Source of the DNA: Shewanella benthica KT99
GTDB taxonomy: Bacteria > Pseudomonadota > Gammaproteobacteria > Enterobacterales > Shewanellaceae
Reading direction: 5' to 3'
DNA: 64,000 bases
Assembly (NCBI RefSeq): GCF_000172075.1
Contig: NZ_ABIC01000005.1
Span: forward strand, 62,001-126,000
In this document: positions 46,275 to 55,822 of the stretch, piece by piece
Layout of the letters: every line of letters begins with the position of its first letter
How positions within the stretch are numbered: the first letter of the stretch is position 1
Translations under genes and position numbers: made by a program
The notes under the pieces: model-generated
The model's database searches: none
Seen by the model: only the letters and a program-made list of their open reading frames with translations
What the model was told of the DNA's origin: nothing

Positions 46275-47909
46275 ATGCGCACCTTGAGCATTGTCTCTAG
46301 CTACTTAGTCCTGTTTTTTATGCTGGTAGGCATCATACTCTCGGCCGGGATTGGATACCGTTTTTATCAAAACGAGACGTTAGCCATTGAGTCCGATTTT
46401 AGGCGAGATGTTGATGATAAGGCGGCAGCCTTAGAACGAGAGCTGCTGATTAATTTAGAAGTGCTCTATGCGATCAAGGGCTTATACAATAGTTCAGATA
46501 ATGTGACCGAAAGTGAATTTAGAAAACTGGCCAGTAGCTTCTTGGTTAGGCATCAAAATATACAGGCATTAGAGTGGATCCCTCGAGTGAGCCTGGGCCA
46601 GCGCGAAAAATATGAGCAGCACAGAAGACAACTTCACCCAGATTTTGAATTCACCGAGCGTGAGTTTCAGGGAAGTATGATCCGAGCGACTGAGCGAAAG
46701 GAGTATTTTCCTGTCTATTATGTCGAACCCATGGAAGGCAATGAGGTGGCTTTCGGTTTTGACTTAGCATCAAACCCTAAACGAGAACAAATTCTCAAGA
46801 AGTCACGGGATCTAGACCTCTCATTGGCGACGGCCAGCATCACCTTAGTACAGGAAACGTCTAATCAGAAAGGATTTCTGATTTTTATGCCTATCTATCG
46901 AGGCGAGCCTAATACGTTAATTAAACGTCGAGAGAAGTTGCTTGGCTTCGTGCTAGGGGTGTATCGAATCGGAGATATGTTCGAAACAACGATCAAATAC
47001 ACCGGCGCTCAAGGCATTAATTTAACCTTGGTTGATAATACCGGAGTCTCCGCCGAGCAACTTTATTCCAGTTATACTAGCGAGCAATCTCTCAATACGA
47101 CGCAGATTCAGTTCACTTACAATAAACCTTTGAGTCGATTCGGAGGCCGACAGTGGACATTAGTGACGACTCCGATGCTTGGCTATATTGCAGAGCGTAG
47201 AAGCTTATTGCCTTTTATTAGTTGTGCCTTCGGCATTTTATTCACACTGCTTTGTGGTGCTTATACCTTTGCCGTTATTCGACGTAGTTTTTTAATCAAG
47301 GTAGAAGTAGAACAGCGAACCCAAGAACTGAATGAAGCCAAATTGGAGCTAGAAGAATTATCCCATACCGATGAGTTGACCCAAATTGCCAATCGTCGCA
47401 AATTCGATGAGCAATTCGAAAAAGAATGGCACAGAGCCGTTAGAAGTAATACTTCACTTTCCCTGATCATGATCGATATTGATAACTTTAAACAGTTTAA
47501 TGATCATTATGGACATTTGGCCGGAGATCAATGTTTGCGGGATGTGGCCAAGTCATTGCAGAGTGCCATGAGCCGCAACACAGACTTAGTCGCTAGGTAT
47601 GGTGGTGAAGAGTTCGTTATTTTACTGCCAAATACCAATGAATCCGAACTCTTGGCCGATAAGTGTCGAATGATTATTGAAAAATTACACATTCCCCATG
47701 AGCCGTCGAGCGTCTCTGAATATGTGACCATCAGTCTTGGGGTGATCAGCGCAAATCCCACACAGAACAGCGACCCTTTGGCTTTCAGTGCGAAAGCAGA
47801 TAAATTATTATATCTAGCCAAAGACTTAGGAAAAAATAGAGTATGCATCGAGGAGCCGTTAATCCTGCAGAAGGGGGATGTGATAGACTTTAAAGCACCG
47901 AAGAAGTAA
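46275..47909 (+). CDS. CHASE-domain diguanylate cyclase
   Basis: This inner-membrane sensor makes cyclic di-GMP. The 544-residue protein has an N-terminal TM helix, a periplasmic CHASE domain (about 45-300; ALEWIPRVSLGQREKYE and the AFGFDLASNPKR motif are typical), a second TM (LLPFISCAFGILFTLLCGAYTF), a short coiled linker and a C-terminal GGDEF domain. The active loop is RYGGEEFVILLP near residue 442. An inhibitory I-site, RxxD five residues before GGEEF (RNTD-LVARY), is conserved, so product feedback is expected. The signal is unknown; CHASE domains bind small ligands. Confidence 0.93.
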   Translation: MRTLSIVSSYLVLFFMLVGIILSAGIGYRFYQNETLAIESDFRRDVDDKAAALERELLINLEVLYAIKGLYNSSDNVTESEFRKLASSFLVRHQNIQALEWIPRVSLGQREKYEQHRRQLHPDFEFTEREFQGSMIRATERKEYFPVYYVEPMEGNEVAFGFDLASNPKREQILKKSRDLDLSLATASITLVQETSNQKGFLIFMPIYRGEPNTLIKRREKLLGFVLGVYRIGDMFETTIKYTGAQGINLTLVDNTGVSAEQLYSSYTSEQSLNTTQIQFTYNKPLSRFGGRQWTLVTTPMLGYIAERRSLLPFISCAFGILFTLLCGAYTFAVIRRSFLIKVEVEQRTQELNEAKLELEELSHTDELTQIANRRKFDEQFEKEWHRAVRSNTSLSLIMIDIDNFKQFNDHYGHLAGDQCLRDVAKSLQSAMSRNTDLVARYGGEEFVILLPNTNESELLADKCRMIIEKLHIPHEPSSVSEYVTISLGVISANPTQNSDPLAFSAKADKLLYLAKDLGKNRVCIEEPLILQKGDVIDFKAPKK

Positions 47910-47944
47910 TAAACCTGTCGGTGTTGGATTCGCTCGCCAAGATT

Positions 47945-48281
47945 ATACCATTCCGAGTAAGTATCTGATCATTCAGCGGGAGTTCAAAGCACTGTAGGCA
48001 AGGCGAATGTTTGAAGCTAATAGTTATTCTCGGCAACAAGCTCCTGCGTTGCTCTCGATAATTGCTCCTGCATCCATGCAGTCGTATATCGAAAACATTC
48101 AACGTAGCATAAAGGGCTTTGCCCTTTGCTTTAAACATCAGCCGCACTGCGTGAGGCTCTCAGTGTTTCCACTTCTGTGTTACATTGGCTTGAAAGGGAA
48201 TAACCATTTCCTCATCAATGTGCCTTGAATTGAAAAAACTGAGAGTCTCTGAACTGACCAGATACTTATATGGAATGGTAT
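47945..48281. repeat. MITE-like element, ATACCATTCC subfamily, copy D, 337 bp
   Basis: It has the same tips as copies A-C. The interior equals copy B plus one block (CGGCAACAAGCTCCTGCGTT ... CATCCATGCAGTCG) that copy A shares and then extends. It ends 17 bases before the start of the outer-membrane protein gene, so it lies in that gene's promoter/leader region. Confidence 0.88.
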
Positions 48282-48298
48282 TGTAAGGTTATCAAAAA

Positions 48299-49132
48299 AT
48301 GGCATTGAAAAATTGCACACTCATTTTCACCGTTCTGTGTCTCTCCTTAGCGAGTACTTTTAGTGCTCAGGCACTGGATTGGCGTATCGCTTTTGGTGCC
48401 CACGATATTATAGTCGAACAAGCCGACTCACATACTGTAGGTGTTGGGGCGACGTTTGCACTGGCTCATCTCACACAGTCCAATATTTTATTGATCGGCT
48501 CTGTAGATGTTTTTGTCGATCATGATAAAGACAAGCTAGATCCCGATCATATTCCCATCTGGTTCAGTTCGAACTTTATGGTGAAGCGCGAGCTGTTTCG
48601 CCTGTCTCCTGACAGTGCATTTCAATGGGAAGTAGAGGCGAGTAGCAGGCGAAATACCGTTAGTTCAGTTGAGAAACAGCTAAAATTGTTTCCTGGTATT
48701 GGCTATGAGTATGATACCAAAAATTTCTTTGCCGCAGTTAAGGTGGGGGCGGGATACTACTCTTTGGAAATTGATGATGATGTGCCGAGAATGCGTGGAT
48801 ACGATCGAGGTGATTTTCAAAATCAGACCGGGGCTTATACGCTCGCAGCAGATACTCGATTCTCCTTGGGGTCGTCGTTCGAGCTATCGGCCAAGATTCA
48901 GCATTGGAATGATGGCAGTGAATGGCTGGAGAATCGTTATAGTGTCGCCCTGAATTATGATGCTAATACTTGGGTAGAGGACAGTGTGTTTGTGGTGAGT
49001 GTAGAGCATACCGAATACAATCTTGACCCCTATGCAAAAGTGGCTGTAGATGATGCTGATTATTTGCCGATCTTACCTTGGGATAAAGATACTTTAGTTA
49101 GAGTTTATATCGATATGCCCTGGGATTTTTAA
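48299..49132 (+). CDS. Hypothetical outer-membrane beta-barrel protein
   Basis: The family is not recognised. The 277-residue product has a signal peptide (TLIFTVLCLSLASTFSAQA) and alternating beta-rich text with aromatic ends (GYEYDTKNFFAAVKVGAGYYSLE, TLAADTRFSLGSSFELSAKI), ending IDMPWDF with a terminal Phe. This fits a small barrel of 10-12 strands. The ribosome-binding site is weak, and MITE copy D ends 17 bases upstream, so its original leader may be interrupted. A GGDEF-tail remnant begins 9 bases after its stop. Confidence 0.65.
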   Translation: MALKNCTLIFTVLCLSLASTFSAQALDWRIAFGAHDIIVEQADSHTVGVGATFALAHLTQSNILLIGSVDVFVDHDKDKLDPDHIPIWFSSNFMVKRELFRLSPDSAFQWEVEASSRRNTVSSVEKQLKLFPGIGYEYDTKNFFAAVKVGAGYYSLEIDDDVPRMRGYDRGDFQNQTGAYTLAADTRFSLGSSFELSAKIQHWNDGSEWLENRYSVALNYDANTWVEDSVFVVSVEHTEYNLDPYAKVAVDDADYLPILPWDKDTLVRVYIDMPWDF

Positions 49133-49140
49133 TAGCAGAT

Positions 49141-49287
49141 ATGAATATTTTGGCGTTTATCGCTCAGGCAGATATAGCGCTATATCAAGCCAAGAATGCC
49201 GGATGTAACCGGGTCTGTGTCTATGCCGAGAAAGATGAAGAGGGCATGGTCATAGATGCTCAAGGCTCACCCCTTCCCCGTCACTAA
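49141..49287 (+). pseudogene. GGDEF-domain C-terminal remnant
   Basis: A 48-codon frame, MNILAFIAQADIALYQAKNA then GCNRVCVYAEKDEEGM, matches the end of GGDEF domains (the ADxALYxAKxxGRNRV signature). The GGDEF loop and everything upstream are missing. The ATG appears chance-formed. It is not the tail of the nearby CHASE-GGDEF gene, which has its own different ending (ADKLLYLAKDLGKNRVCIEE). Confidence 0.8.
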
Positions 49288-49288
49288 G

Positions 49289-50584
49289 TTAATCTGGTTG
49301 TTTTATCTTCTGCTCCACAGGCATACTGCCATGTGCTCTTCTGTTGATCTGTCTCTCTACCAAGCTTGATAAGATAAACATCAAGAGGTAGCCGGTACCT
49401 AGGGCTAATATCACCGCCACAACATTGTCAGTCACCTTGCTATAAATATAGTAGCTCACTATTAGTCCAAAAATGCCGCTGATTCTGATCATCAAGCTTT
49501 GGGTAAATAAGCCGTGGGCTTTAATAAAAGCTAGCTGATAGGCGTTAAGTATCATGAAGATGAAGAACATTGAAAAGTGCATTAGCACAGGTGCAGCCTG
49601 AGCGTATTCAGGCGGGAACACCCAAGCGACTATGTCATGGCTGAATAGGAGCATAGTAATGAAGAAGCCTGATCCGACTAAGGCGGCCAGCTTATAAATC
49701 CACTTTTTTATCTGTTTAATTTGCTGGATGTCAGAATTTCGTACACATACAGTGAGTTCAGGCAACACGAATCGATAGATAGGAAAAACGAACAGCAGTG
49801 TCAGATAGGTAATCACAGGCCTAACAACCACCTGAAAGTCTCCGAGCTCTTCGATGCTAAAGTGAGCGACTGTGAGTAGCACGGTAATGTAGATCATCAA
49901 GATGCTAGCCCCCGCCTCCAGGGATGCGGTAAAACTTTTTTTCACGAAGCTGACTAGGCTAGAGTCCATATTTACCGAGTCTAAAGGCGTCGTCGCTATC
50001 TGTTTTCGTCGGCTGATAAACATAAAGGCAGCCATGGCGAGAGAGGAGAGCATCATGGAAATGAATAGCGAGGCAATGGCGGCTTGGCCTAACAGATAGA
50101 AGCAGATAAAGAAGACTAAGATCTGGGTTAAGGGTTCCATCCAAGTCACCTTGTTGGAAATATTGTACATACGGTACATGGCTATCTGATTGGTAAAGTA
50201 GACCTTGAATCCCATGCCTAAGATGATACCGACCAAATGGAAGTACTCCACTGGGATATGTAACGTGTGCTTGATATAAGGTAAGACAACTCCCCAGGTG
50301 AGCAATACCATAGTGATCAGGCTATAACGAAAAATATTGGTTATATCTTTATCATTCTGTGTTTGCGAGTAGCTCACCACCATGGAGGAGCGAAAGCCAG
50401 TCATCAAGATCAGCGACAGTGAGATGATATCTATGCTGGTGTGATACAGAGCCAGATCTTCTTTGGCTACCCATTGGGCTAGCCAAATTTTAAAGCCGAA
50501 GCCGATAGTGATACTGACCAAGGTTGCCCAAAGCCCGGCGATAAAAGCTGACTTAACTCGTTCGATAGCTGTGGTTTGCATCAT
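49289..50584 (-). CDS. MOP-superfamily polysaccharide flippase (Wzx-like)
   Basis: The 431-residue inner-membrane protein has about 12 hydrophobic segments and the look of oligosaccharide flippases of the MOP/MATE superfamily: an N-terminal FIAGLWATLVSITIGFGFKIWLA, GFRSSMVVSYSQ, and a basic C-terminal tail. Members flip lipid-linked sugars across the membrane. No glycosyltransferases are near, so it is an orphan and its substrate cannot be named. Its stop is one base from the stop of the GGDEF remnant, in convergent orientation. Confidence 0.72.
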   Translation of the reverse strand: MMQTTAIERVKSAFIAGLWATLVSITIGFGFKIWLAQWVAKEDLALYHTSIDIISLSLILMTGFRSSMVVSYSQTQNDKDITNIFRYSLITMVLLTWGVVLPYIKHTLHIPVEYFHLVGIILGMGFKVYFTNQIAMYRMYNISNKVTWMEPLTQILVFFICFYLLGQAAIASLFISMMLSSLAMAAFMFISRRKQIATTPLDSVNMDSSLVSFVKKSFTASLEAGASILMIYITVLLTVAHFSIEELGDFQVVVRPVITYLTLLFVFPIYRFVLPELTVCVRNSDIQQIKQIKKWIYKLAALVGSGFFITMLLFSHDIVAWVFPPEYAQAAPVLMHFSMFFIFMILNAYQLAFIKAHGLFTQSLMIRISGIFGLIVSYYIYSKVTDNVVAVILALGTGYLLMFILSSLVERQINRRAHGSMPVEQKIKQPD

Positions 50585-50829
50585 ACTCCTGCCGATTGAG
50601 GGGAAAAGGAGAAAGCAAGTTTAACTATTCAATCGGCAGATGATTCTACCTCGATAATATGCGTCACCATAGTGCAGTTAAGTAAAGCTGTGACTTATAT
50701 TCGTTGTTGGTCTCATGACGGGGATTATCTTGACCCGTCATAATTTACCCTAGGCTAGGATGTAAACTATCCTTCGAGTTATTTTCGGTATAACCTTCTA
50801 ATTAGAATTCGCTATTTTTAGGTTCAGCC

Positions 50830-51927
50830 TTGTTATCAACGTCTTCCGATAGCCATTATCAATTAAAGATAGCCAGCTTTAATCTGTTTAATTTTATTGC
50901 GCCTCCCGATGCCTGCTATGAATTTGACAATATTTACACTCAGGAACAGTGGCAGAAGAAGCTAAACTGGATTGCTAAGTACCTTAATGAGCATCAGCCT
51001 GATGTGATAGCTTTCCAGGAGGTGTTTAGTCCAGATGAACTGGAGACTCTCACTAAAGCTTGCGGCCTGGACTATTTTAGCGTGCTGGACTCACCTCAGG
51101 TGATGGACGATTTTATTTATAGCAAGCCAGTCGTTGCATTGGCTTCTCGTTATCCGATCAAGGAAGCGGTTTCGGTTAGCGTCGATAAAGAGTGGGCGGC
51201 GCAGATGGGGCTAGTGAGTGAGTTTGAATTTAGTCGCAAACCGCTTAGGGCTACGGTTGACTTGCCTAAACTTGGCTTGTGTGATTGTTATGTGGTGCAC
51301 TTTAAGTCTAAGCGCACCCTGTTCGATGCACAGGATATCAAGGCTAATTCCGCGACAAGCTCTTTTAGAAAAAGTTCTGCAGGTGCGGAACTCAATACCG
51401 GCCAATTACTGGCCATAGAGGCGCTGGGGCGTTGGGGCTCGAGTGTTCAGCGAGGCAGCGAAGCTGCGCTGCTTCGATATGCTATGGTCGAACGTCGAAG
51501 TCAGACACAAAATCCTATGATATTGATGGGGGATTTTAATGATATTTTGAGCGATGGCGTGCTTGCAGCACTAACCTCAGTCGATACCCGCATCAAGCCC
51601 CAAGCCGATATGAGTCAGGGGGCCATGGGGGATATAGCCCATCAGTTAGGATTTTATCGTTTACAAGATTCCTATGATCTATACCAAGCGAGTCAATATA
51701 GCTTATCGGAACAGGCCAGGCCTGCGACTCATTATTATTTTGCTCAAGGCTCGGTGCTGGATTACATCTTGCTCTCGAGTGAGTTTGATGCCAAAAATGA
51801 TTTGAGTCTGGCTGAGGTCGGTCGCTATGAAACTTATGACCGCCATTTGATCAATCCCAGCTTTGAGCACGACAGCCAGAGCACCGATCATGCCCCCGTG
51901 ATGATCACTATTGCTATCAGAGAGTGA
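50830..51927 (+). CDS. Endonuclease/exonuclease/phosphatase family protein
   Basis: The 365-residue protein has the EEP fold motifs in order: IASFNLFNF, VIAFQEVF (metal-binding Glu), VVHFKSKR, ILMGDFND (catalytic Asp/Asn), LDYILLS and STDHAPV (catalytic His). Such enzymes cleave phosphodiesters in nucleic acids or phospholipids; the substrate is not predictable. No signal peptide is evident. The start is TTG 50830. The last 214 bases of gene plus downstream DNA are tandemly duplicated, but the normal stop is kept. Confidence 0.85.
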   Translation: MLSTSSDSHYQLKIASFNLFNFIAPPDACYEFDNIYTQEQWQKKLNWIAKYLNEHQPDVIAFQEVFSPDELETLTKACGLDYFSVLDSPQVMDDFIYSKPVVALASRYPIKEAVSVSVDKEWAAQMGLVSEFEFSRKPLRATVDLPKLGLCDCYVVHFKSKRTLFDAQDIKANSATSSFRKSSAGAELNTGQLLAIEALGRWGSSVQRGSEAALLRYAMVERRSQTQNPMILMGDFNDILSDGVLAALTSVDTRIKPQADMSQGAMGDIAHQLGFYRLQDSYDLYQASQYSLSEQARPATHYYFAQGSVLDYILLSSEFDAKNDLSLAEVGRYETYDRHLINPSFEHDSQSTDHAPVMITIAIRE

Positions 51928-52159
51928 GCAGGTGCTGCGGTTTCGTTATTATTTTGCTAAAGGATCGGTGCTGGATTACATCTTGCTCTCGAGTGAGTTT
52001 GATGCCAAAAATGATTTGAGTCTGGCTGAGGTCGGTCGCTATGAAACTTATGACCGCCATTTGATCAATCCCAGCTTTGAGCACGACAGCCAGAGCACCG
52101 ATCATGCCCCCGTGATGATCACTCTTGCTATCAGAGAATGAGTAAGTGCTGCGGTTTTG
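51732..52159 (+). repeat. 214-bp direct tandem duplication of a gene 3' end
   Basis: Bases 51732-51945 (last 65 codons of the EEP gene plus 18 bases) recur at 51946-52159 with only a handful of differences. Both units start TTATTATTTTGCT and carry the whole tail through SDHAPVMIT and the stop. A partial match to that start, TTGCTATTTTG, follows the second unit, so slippage between short similar sequences is a likely origin. The second copy is headless and not a functional gene. Confidence 0.93.
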
Positions 52160-52227
52160 TTGCTATTTTGATAACGTGCTTGAGATGTTTTTACTAATGG
52201 CCTAAAAGTGTTCAGTTTTATAGGCTA

Positions 52228-53580
52228 ATGGAACCGACTCCTATGAAGCAAATCCCCTTTTTATCCTGTTCTGTCTCATTTTCTGTTGCGGCCTTCTGCG
52301 GTCTGCTATTCAGTGCTTCCATTTTAGCCGCCCCGGCGGCCAATGTGAAAACATCGGTTAATCGCACCGAATCGGCCAACCGAGTGCAGGAGAGCTTAGT
52401 CTTACCTTATCCCTTCAGTTCAGAGTCCATGGGGCTGAATATCGGTGTCGGTGGCATGCTCAATGGTTACTATCAAGATCAAATGACCATAGGCGGGACA
52501 ATATTTGGCGGTGATGTCAGCCAGGCGGCCGGCGGCGGTGTCTGGAACTTCCTGCTGCCAAATACAGAGCGTTTTTATTTAAGTGTCTACGGCATGATGG
52601 GCTACTATCCTAAACAGCGCGCCTATGCCGGTGGCACTCGAGACTTTATTCCTGCGAATACACCACTTCCTGGGAGTAATGACTCGGACAATACTCAGTT
52701 TCTCGAAGCCGATGGCTCGTCGAATTGGTTCGATATCAAACTTGAGTATGCTCTCCCCATAGGAGCTACAGCCGATAAAGGCTCGGTGAAGTACCAGCTT
52801 AAAGATGGCCTGTTAATTTCTGAGCCTAGTGGGGGAGGGGATTGGAATCCCCTGGAACATGGGGCGACTATAATGGTATTGCGCCAGTTTAATCGTTACC
52901 AGAGTTTCGAATTCGAACAGGGGGAGTCCGATGGCTCCATCCACGCTATAGAGCTGGGGATCTTGCATGACAATACCGACTTCTCTATTAATCCCTCCAG
53001 AGGCAGTAGCCAATATTTCTCTATTTTCCATGATGCTGCCTGGCTCGATTCAGACAATCAGTGGACATTTTTAAACTTAGACATGAGCAAGTATTTCTCC
53101 TTCGGCGAGTCAGATTATGCTCATCAGAGAATTCTGGCGTTAAATTTCTGGAGCGGATACTCACCCTCCTGGGAACTGGAGTATGACGGTCTGGGTGGTA
53201 AGAGAGTGGTGAATAATGCCCCTTATAATGAGGCGGCAACCTTAGGCGGCTTCTATCGCATGCGTGGTTTCGATCAGAATCGTTTCCACGATAAGGCAGC
53301 CATCTACGGTTCTGCAGAGTATCGATATACCCTTAAATATAACCCCATCGAAGATGTGAATTGGCTCAAGTTTCTCAAGATTGATTGGTTTCAATTGGTG
53401 GGCTTTGTCGAGGCCGGCAGAGTGGGTGCGCAATATACTGCCAGTGAGCTGTTAACAGACCTTAAATATGACGCAGGTTTTTCTTTACGTTTTCTCGCTG
53501 CGGGCCTGGTCGTGAGGACTGATATTGCGGTTTCAGATGAGGGTAGCAACACTTGGGTGATGGTCGATCATCCGTTCTAA
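52228..53580 (+). CDS. BamA/TamA-like outer-membrane barrel protein
   Basis: The 450-residue product has a signal peptide (FSVAAFCGLLFSASILAAPAA) and a C-terminal domain like the bacterial surface antigen (BamA/TamA) barrel: GGFYRMRGFDQNRFHDKAAIYGSAEYRY is the lid-lock-type RGF motif, followed by GFVEAGRVG and a final AGLVVRTDIAVSDEGSN...MVDHPF. No POTRA domains fit before the barrel, so it is the barrel-only type seen next to many transport or lipase operons. It lies 18 bases before the FUSC gene and probably leads that operon. ATG 52243 is an alternative start. Confidence 0.75.
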   Translation: MEPTPMKQIPFLSCSVSFSVAAFCGLLFSASILAAPAANVKTSVNRTESANRVQESLVLPYPFSSESMGLNIGVGGMLNGYYQDQMTIGGTIFGGDVSQAAGGGVWNFLLPNTERFYLSVYGMMGYYPKQRAYAGGTRDFIPANTPLPGSNDSDNTQFLEADGSSNWFDIKLEYALPIGATADKGSVKYQLKDGLLISEPSGGGDWNPLEHGATIMVLRQFNRYQSFEFEQGESDGSIHAIELGILHDNTDFSINPSRGSSQYFSIFHDAAWLDSDNQWTFLNLDMSKYFSFGESDYAHQRILALNFWSGYSPSWELEYDGLGGKRVVNNAPYNEAATLGGFYRMRGFDQNRFHDKAAIYGSAEYRYTLKYNPIEDVNWLKFLKIDWFQLVGFVEAGRVGAQYTASELLTDLKYDAGFSLRFLAAGLVVRTDIAVSDEGSNTWVMVDHPF

Positions 53581-53598
53581 CTCTTATAAGGATATTTA

Positions 53599-55812
53599 AT
53601 GCAAGATAAGGACTCGAGTTAAATTGAGCAATCCAGTGGGTCCTGGCTGAACGTTAGTTCTTGGCTATGGCCCTTCTGCCTGAGCGAGAAGTTCAAGTTT
53701 GCCTCTAGAGTCGCCTTGAGTCTGACTCTGGCTTACCTCATTCCCATGGCTATGGGTTGGCCGCAGGCATCGACGGCCGCCACCACTGTGATGTTGATCG
53801 CTTCTGCTGTCGCCGCGAGTCTCTCGCCCTGGGGACCTATAGGGTGATTGGCACCTTGATTGGTGCCGTTATAGGCCTAATGCGGGTAGGACTCTTCGCT
53901 CAAGAGCGCATTCTCTACATGTTCGTGGTATCTGTTGTGGTCTCGGTCATCTTCTATTTCCGCAATGCCTATAAGAAAGACCCCAGCGTGTTTATGCTCA
54001 CTGGGGTGATGGTGTTGATGATGTCCAACGGCGGTGATGCCAACGGCGCCTTCATCTATGGTGTTGACCGGGCCTTCATGACGGCATTCGGCGTGGTGGT
54101 GTTTACCTTGGTCAGTGTATTGCTATTTCCGGTCAAGACAGAGCAAAATCTCAGGGTATTGGTTCATGATTTGAATCGAATACAAGGGCAGCTTTTTCAT
54201 CTTCTGACCCATCCTAAAGAGACGCAGGACCAAGCCGAACCCGCCGAGTCAATGCCCCAGGACTGCCCCGAAAAGTCGGCAGAGCAAACAGATGTGTCAT
54301 CTTTGGTGAAGCAGCTCTTCGCAGCGCAAGGGGCCTTGGAGCAGAGGTACACTTCAATCAGCGCCGAGTGCAGCGATGTCTCGGCCTATAAGAAGGAGTG
54401 GGACCTGGCCCTGATCTATTATAAGCAGATCTCTGAGTTGCTAATTGTTGTCGCCGAGTCAGGCTCTCACAGTGTGAAACAGGGCACAGAGTTAAGGCTA
54501 GACGGCTTTATCACAGATTACGCTCAAACCGTCCAAAAGCTAGCGGCCCTTTTTATCGAGTCCGAGCAGGTCTGGGATGATAAAGAGCGCACATGTGAAA
54601 TCATCGAGCACAGGGTGACCTTGGATGAAGAAGCGCTAAAAACCTACACTCATCTTGGCAGAGGCAAGGTGCTGACCTTTGCCTACTTGCTCAATCAGCG
54701 CCATGAAAAGTTGTCGCGGTTGACGGCGACCATCAGCAGCATCGACTCTGTGACCGGCAAGGTGGATTTCAGCGAGCGCTTCCCTAAGGCACTCTCTCAG
54801 TTTATCTGGTGGGATGCGGAGAATGCCAAGACGGCAGTAAAAGTGTTTGTCACCTACTGGATCGCGGGACTCATCTGGATCTACTTCAATCCTCCGGGGG
54901 CTACACCTTCGTGGTCTTCTCGGTGATCTACATGTCGCTGTTGTCTTTTTTGCCTGTGCACCCAGTGATGTTGCTGGTGCTGTTCACCTTCGGCTTCCTG
55001 TTTGCTGTGCCTGCCTATGTGTTCGTTCTGCCCGGGCTGACTTTAGGTGCCGAGCTTGGGGTCTTTATCTTCATCTATACCTTCGTCGGCTTCTACCTGT
55101 TCAAGGGGCCGGTTACCATATTTTTCCTTATGGGTTTGTTTGTGCTGGGTATAGATAACACCATGCATTATAACTTTGCCGTACTCCTCAGTGTCATGAT
55201 GATATTTTATCTGGTGGTCTTGATGATCATCTTATCCTATTATTTTCCCTTCTCATCGCGCCCGGAGCATCTGTTTCTGGTGATGAGAAACCCAACGGTT
55301 TACAGCGGCTCAAGACCGATTGGCACCAGATGACCATGAACGTCACTGTGAAAAAGTTAACCCTATGGTCGGCAAAAATTAATAATAAGCAGTTTCAGCA
55401 AACGACGCCACAAGCTCTCGCGGCCTTTTCTGCTGCCTGTGAAATGCTCAACAATCATCTGAATATCTTTGTCTCTTCCCAAGGTAAGTTTGCAACCAAT
55501 GAACTGGTGTTACAGGGGCGGCATTCCTTCAAGGATAAGGTGCTGCTGCCCATGACCAAGTCTCTGGCGGGGGGATATAAGCAGGAGGCATCAGCCAAGG
55601 TATTTTTGGGGTATGAGTTGGATTATGCAGCCACAGAGTTGCAGTTGGAAGATTACCTCAATGGTCTCGATCTGTCGCTGTATTCGGCGACCGACATCTC
55701 AGGTTTCTATATCTTCCTCAATTTGAAGAAGAATGTGTTCGATGCCATCAGTCAGTGTCAACGGACGTACGAGGATATCAGTTGGAACAATTTACGACAG
55801 AAGCGATTTTAG
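53599..55812 (+). pseudogene. FUSC-family inner-membrane permease (AaeB-like), multiply broken
   Basis: ATG 53599 follows AAGGA. TAA interrupts after seven codons (53620-53622), yet the frame continues as IEQSSGSWLNVSSW ... ATTVMLIASAV until TGA 53845. The main part, in another frame, carries GTYRVIGTLIGAVIGL and VKTEQNL. A missing G in the GGGGG run near 54898 shifts again (intact reading PPGGYTFVVFSVIYMSLLS), and another shift near 55290 leads to RLKTDWHQMTMNVTVKKLTL and the tail. The layout (TM block, long soluble helical domain, TM block, soluble tail) is that of FUSC/AaeB efflux permeases. At least four lesions make it non-functional. Confidence 0.88.
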
Positions 55813-55822
55813 GAGAGTGGCA

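Noticed and set aside
53620..53622. Programmed read-through of the TAA in the FUSC gene
   Set aside because: At least three further frameshifts follow in the same gene, so ordinary decay explains it.
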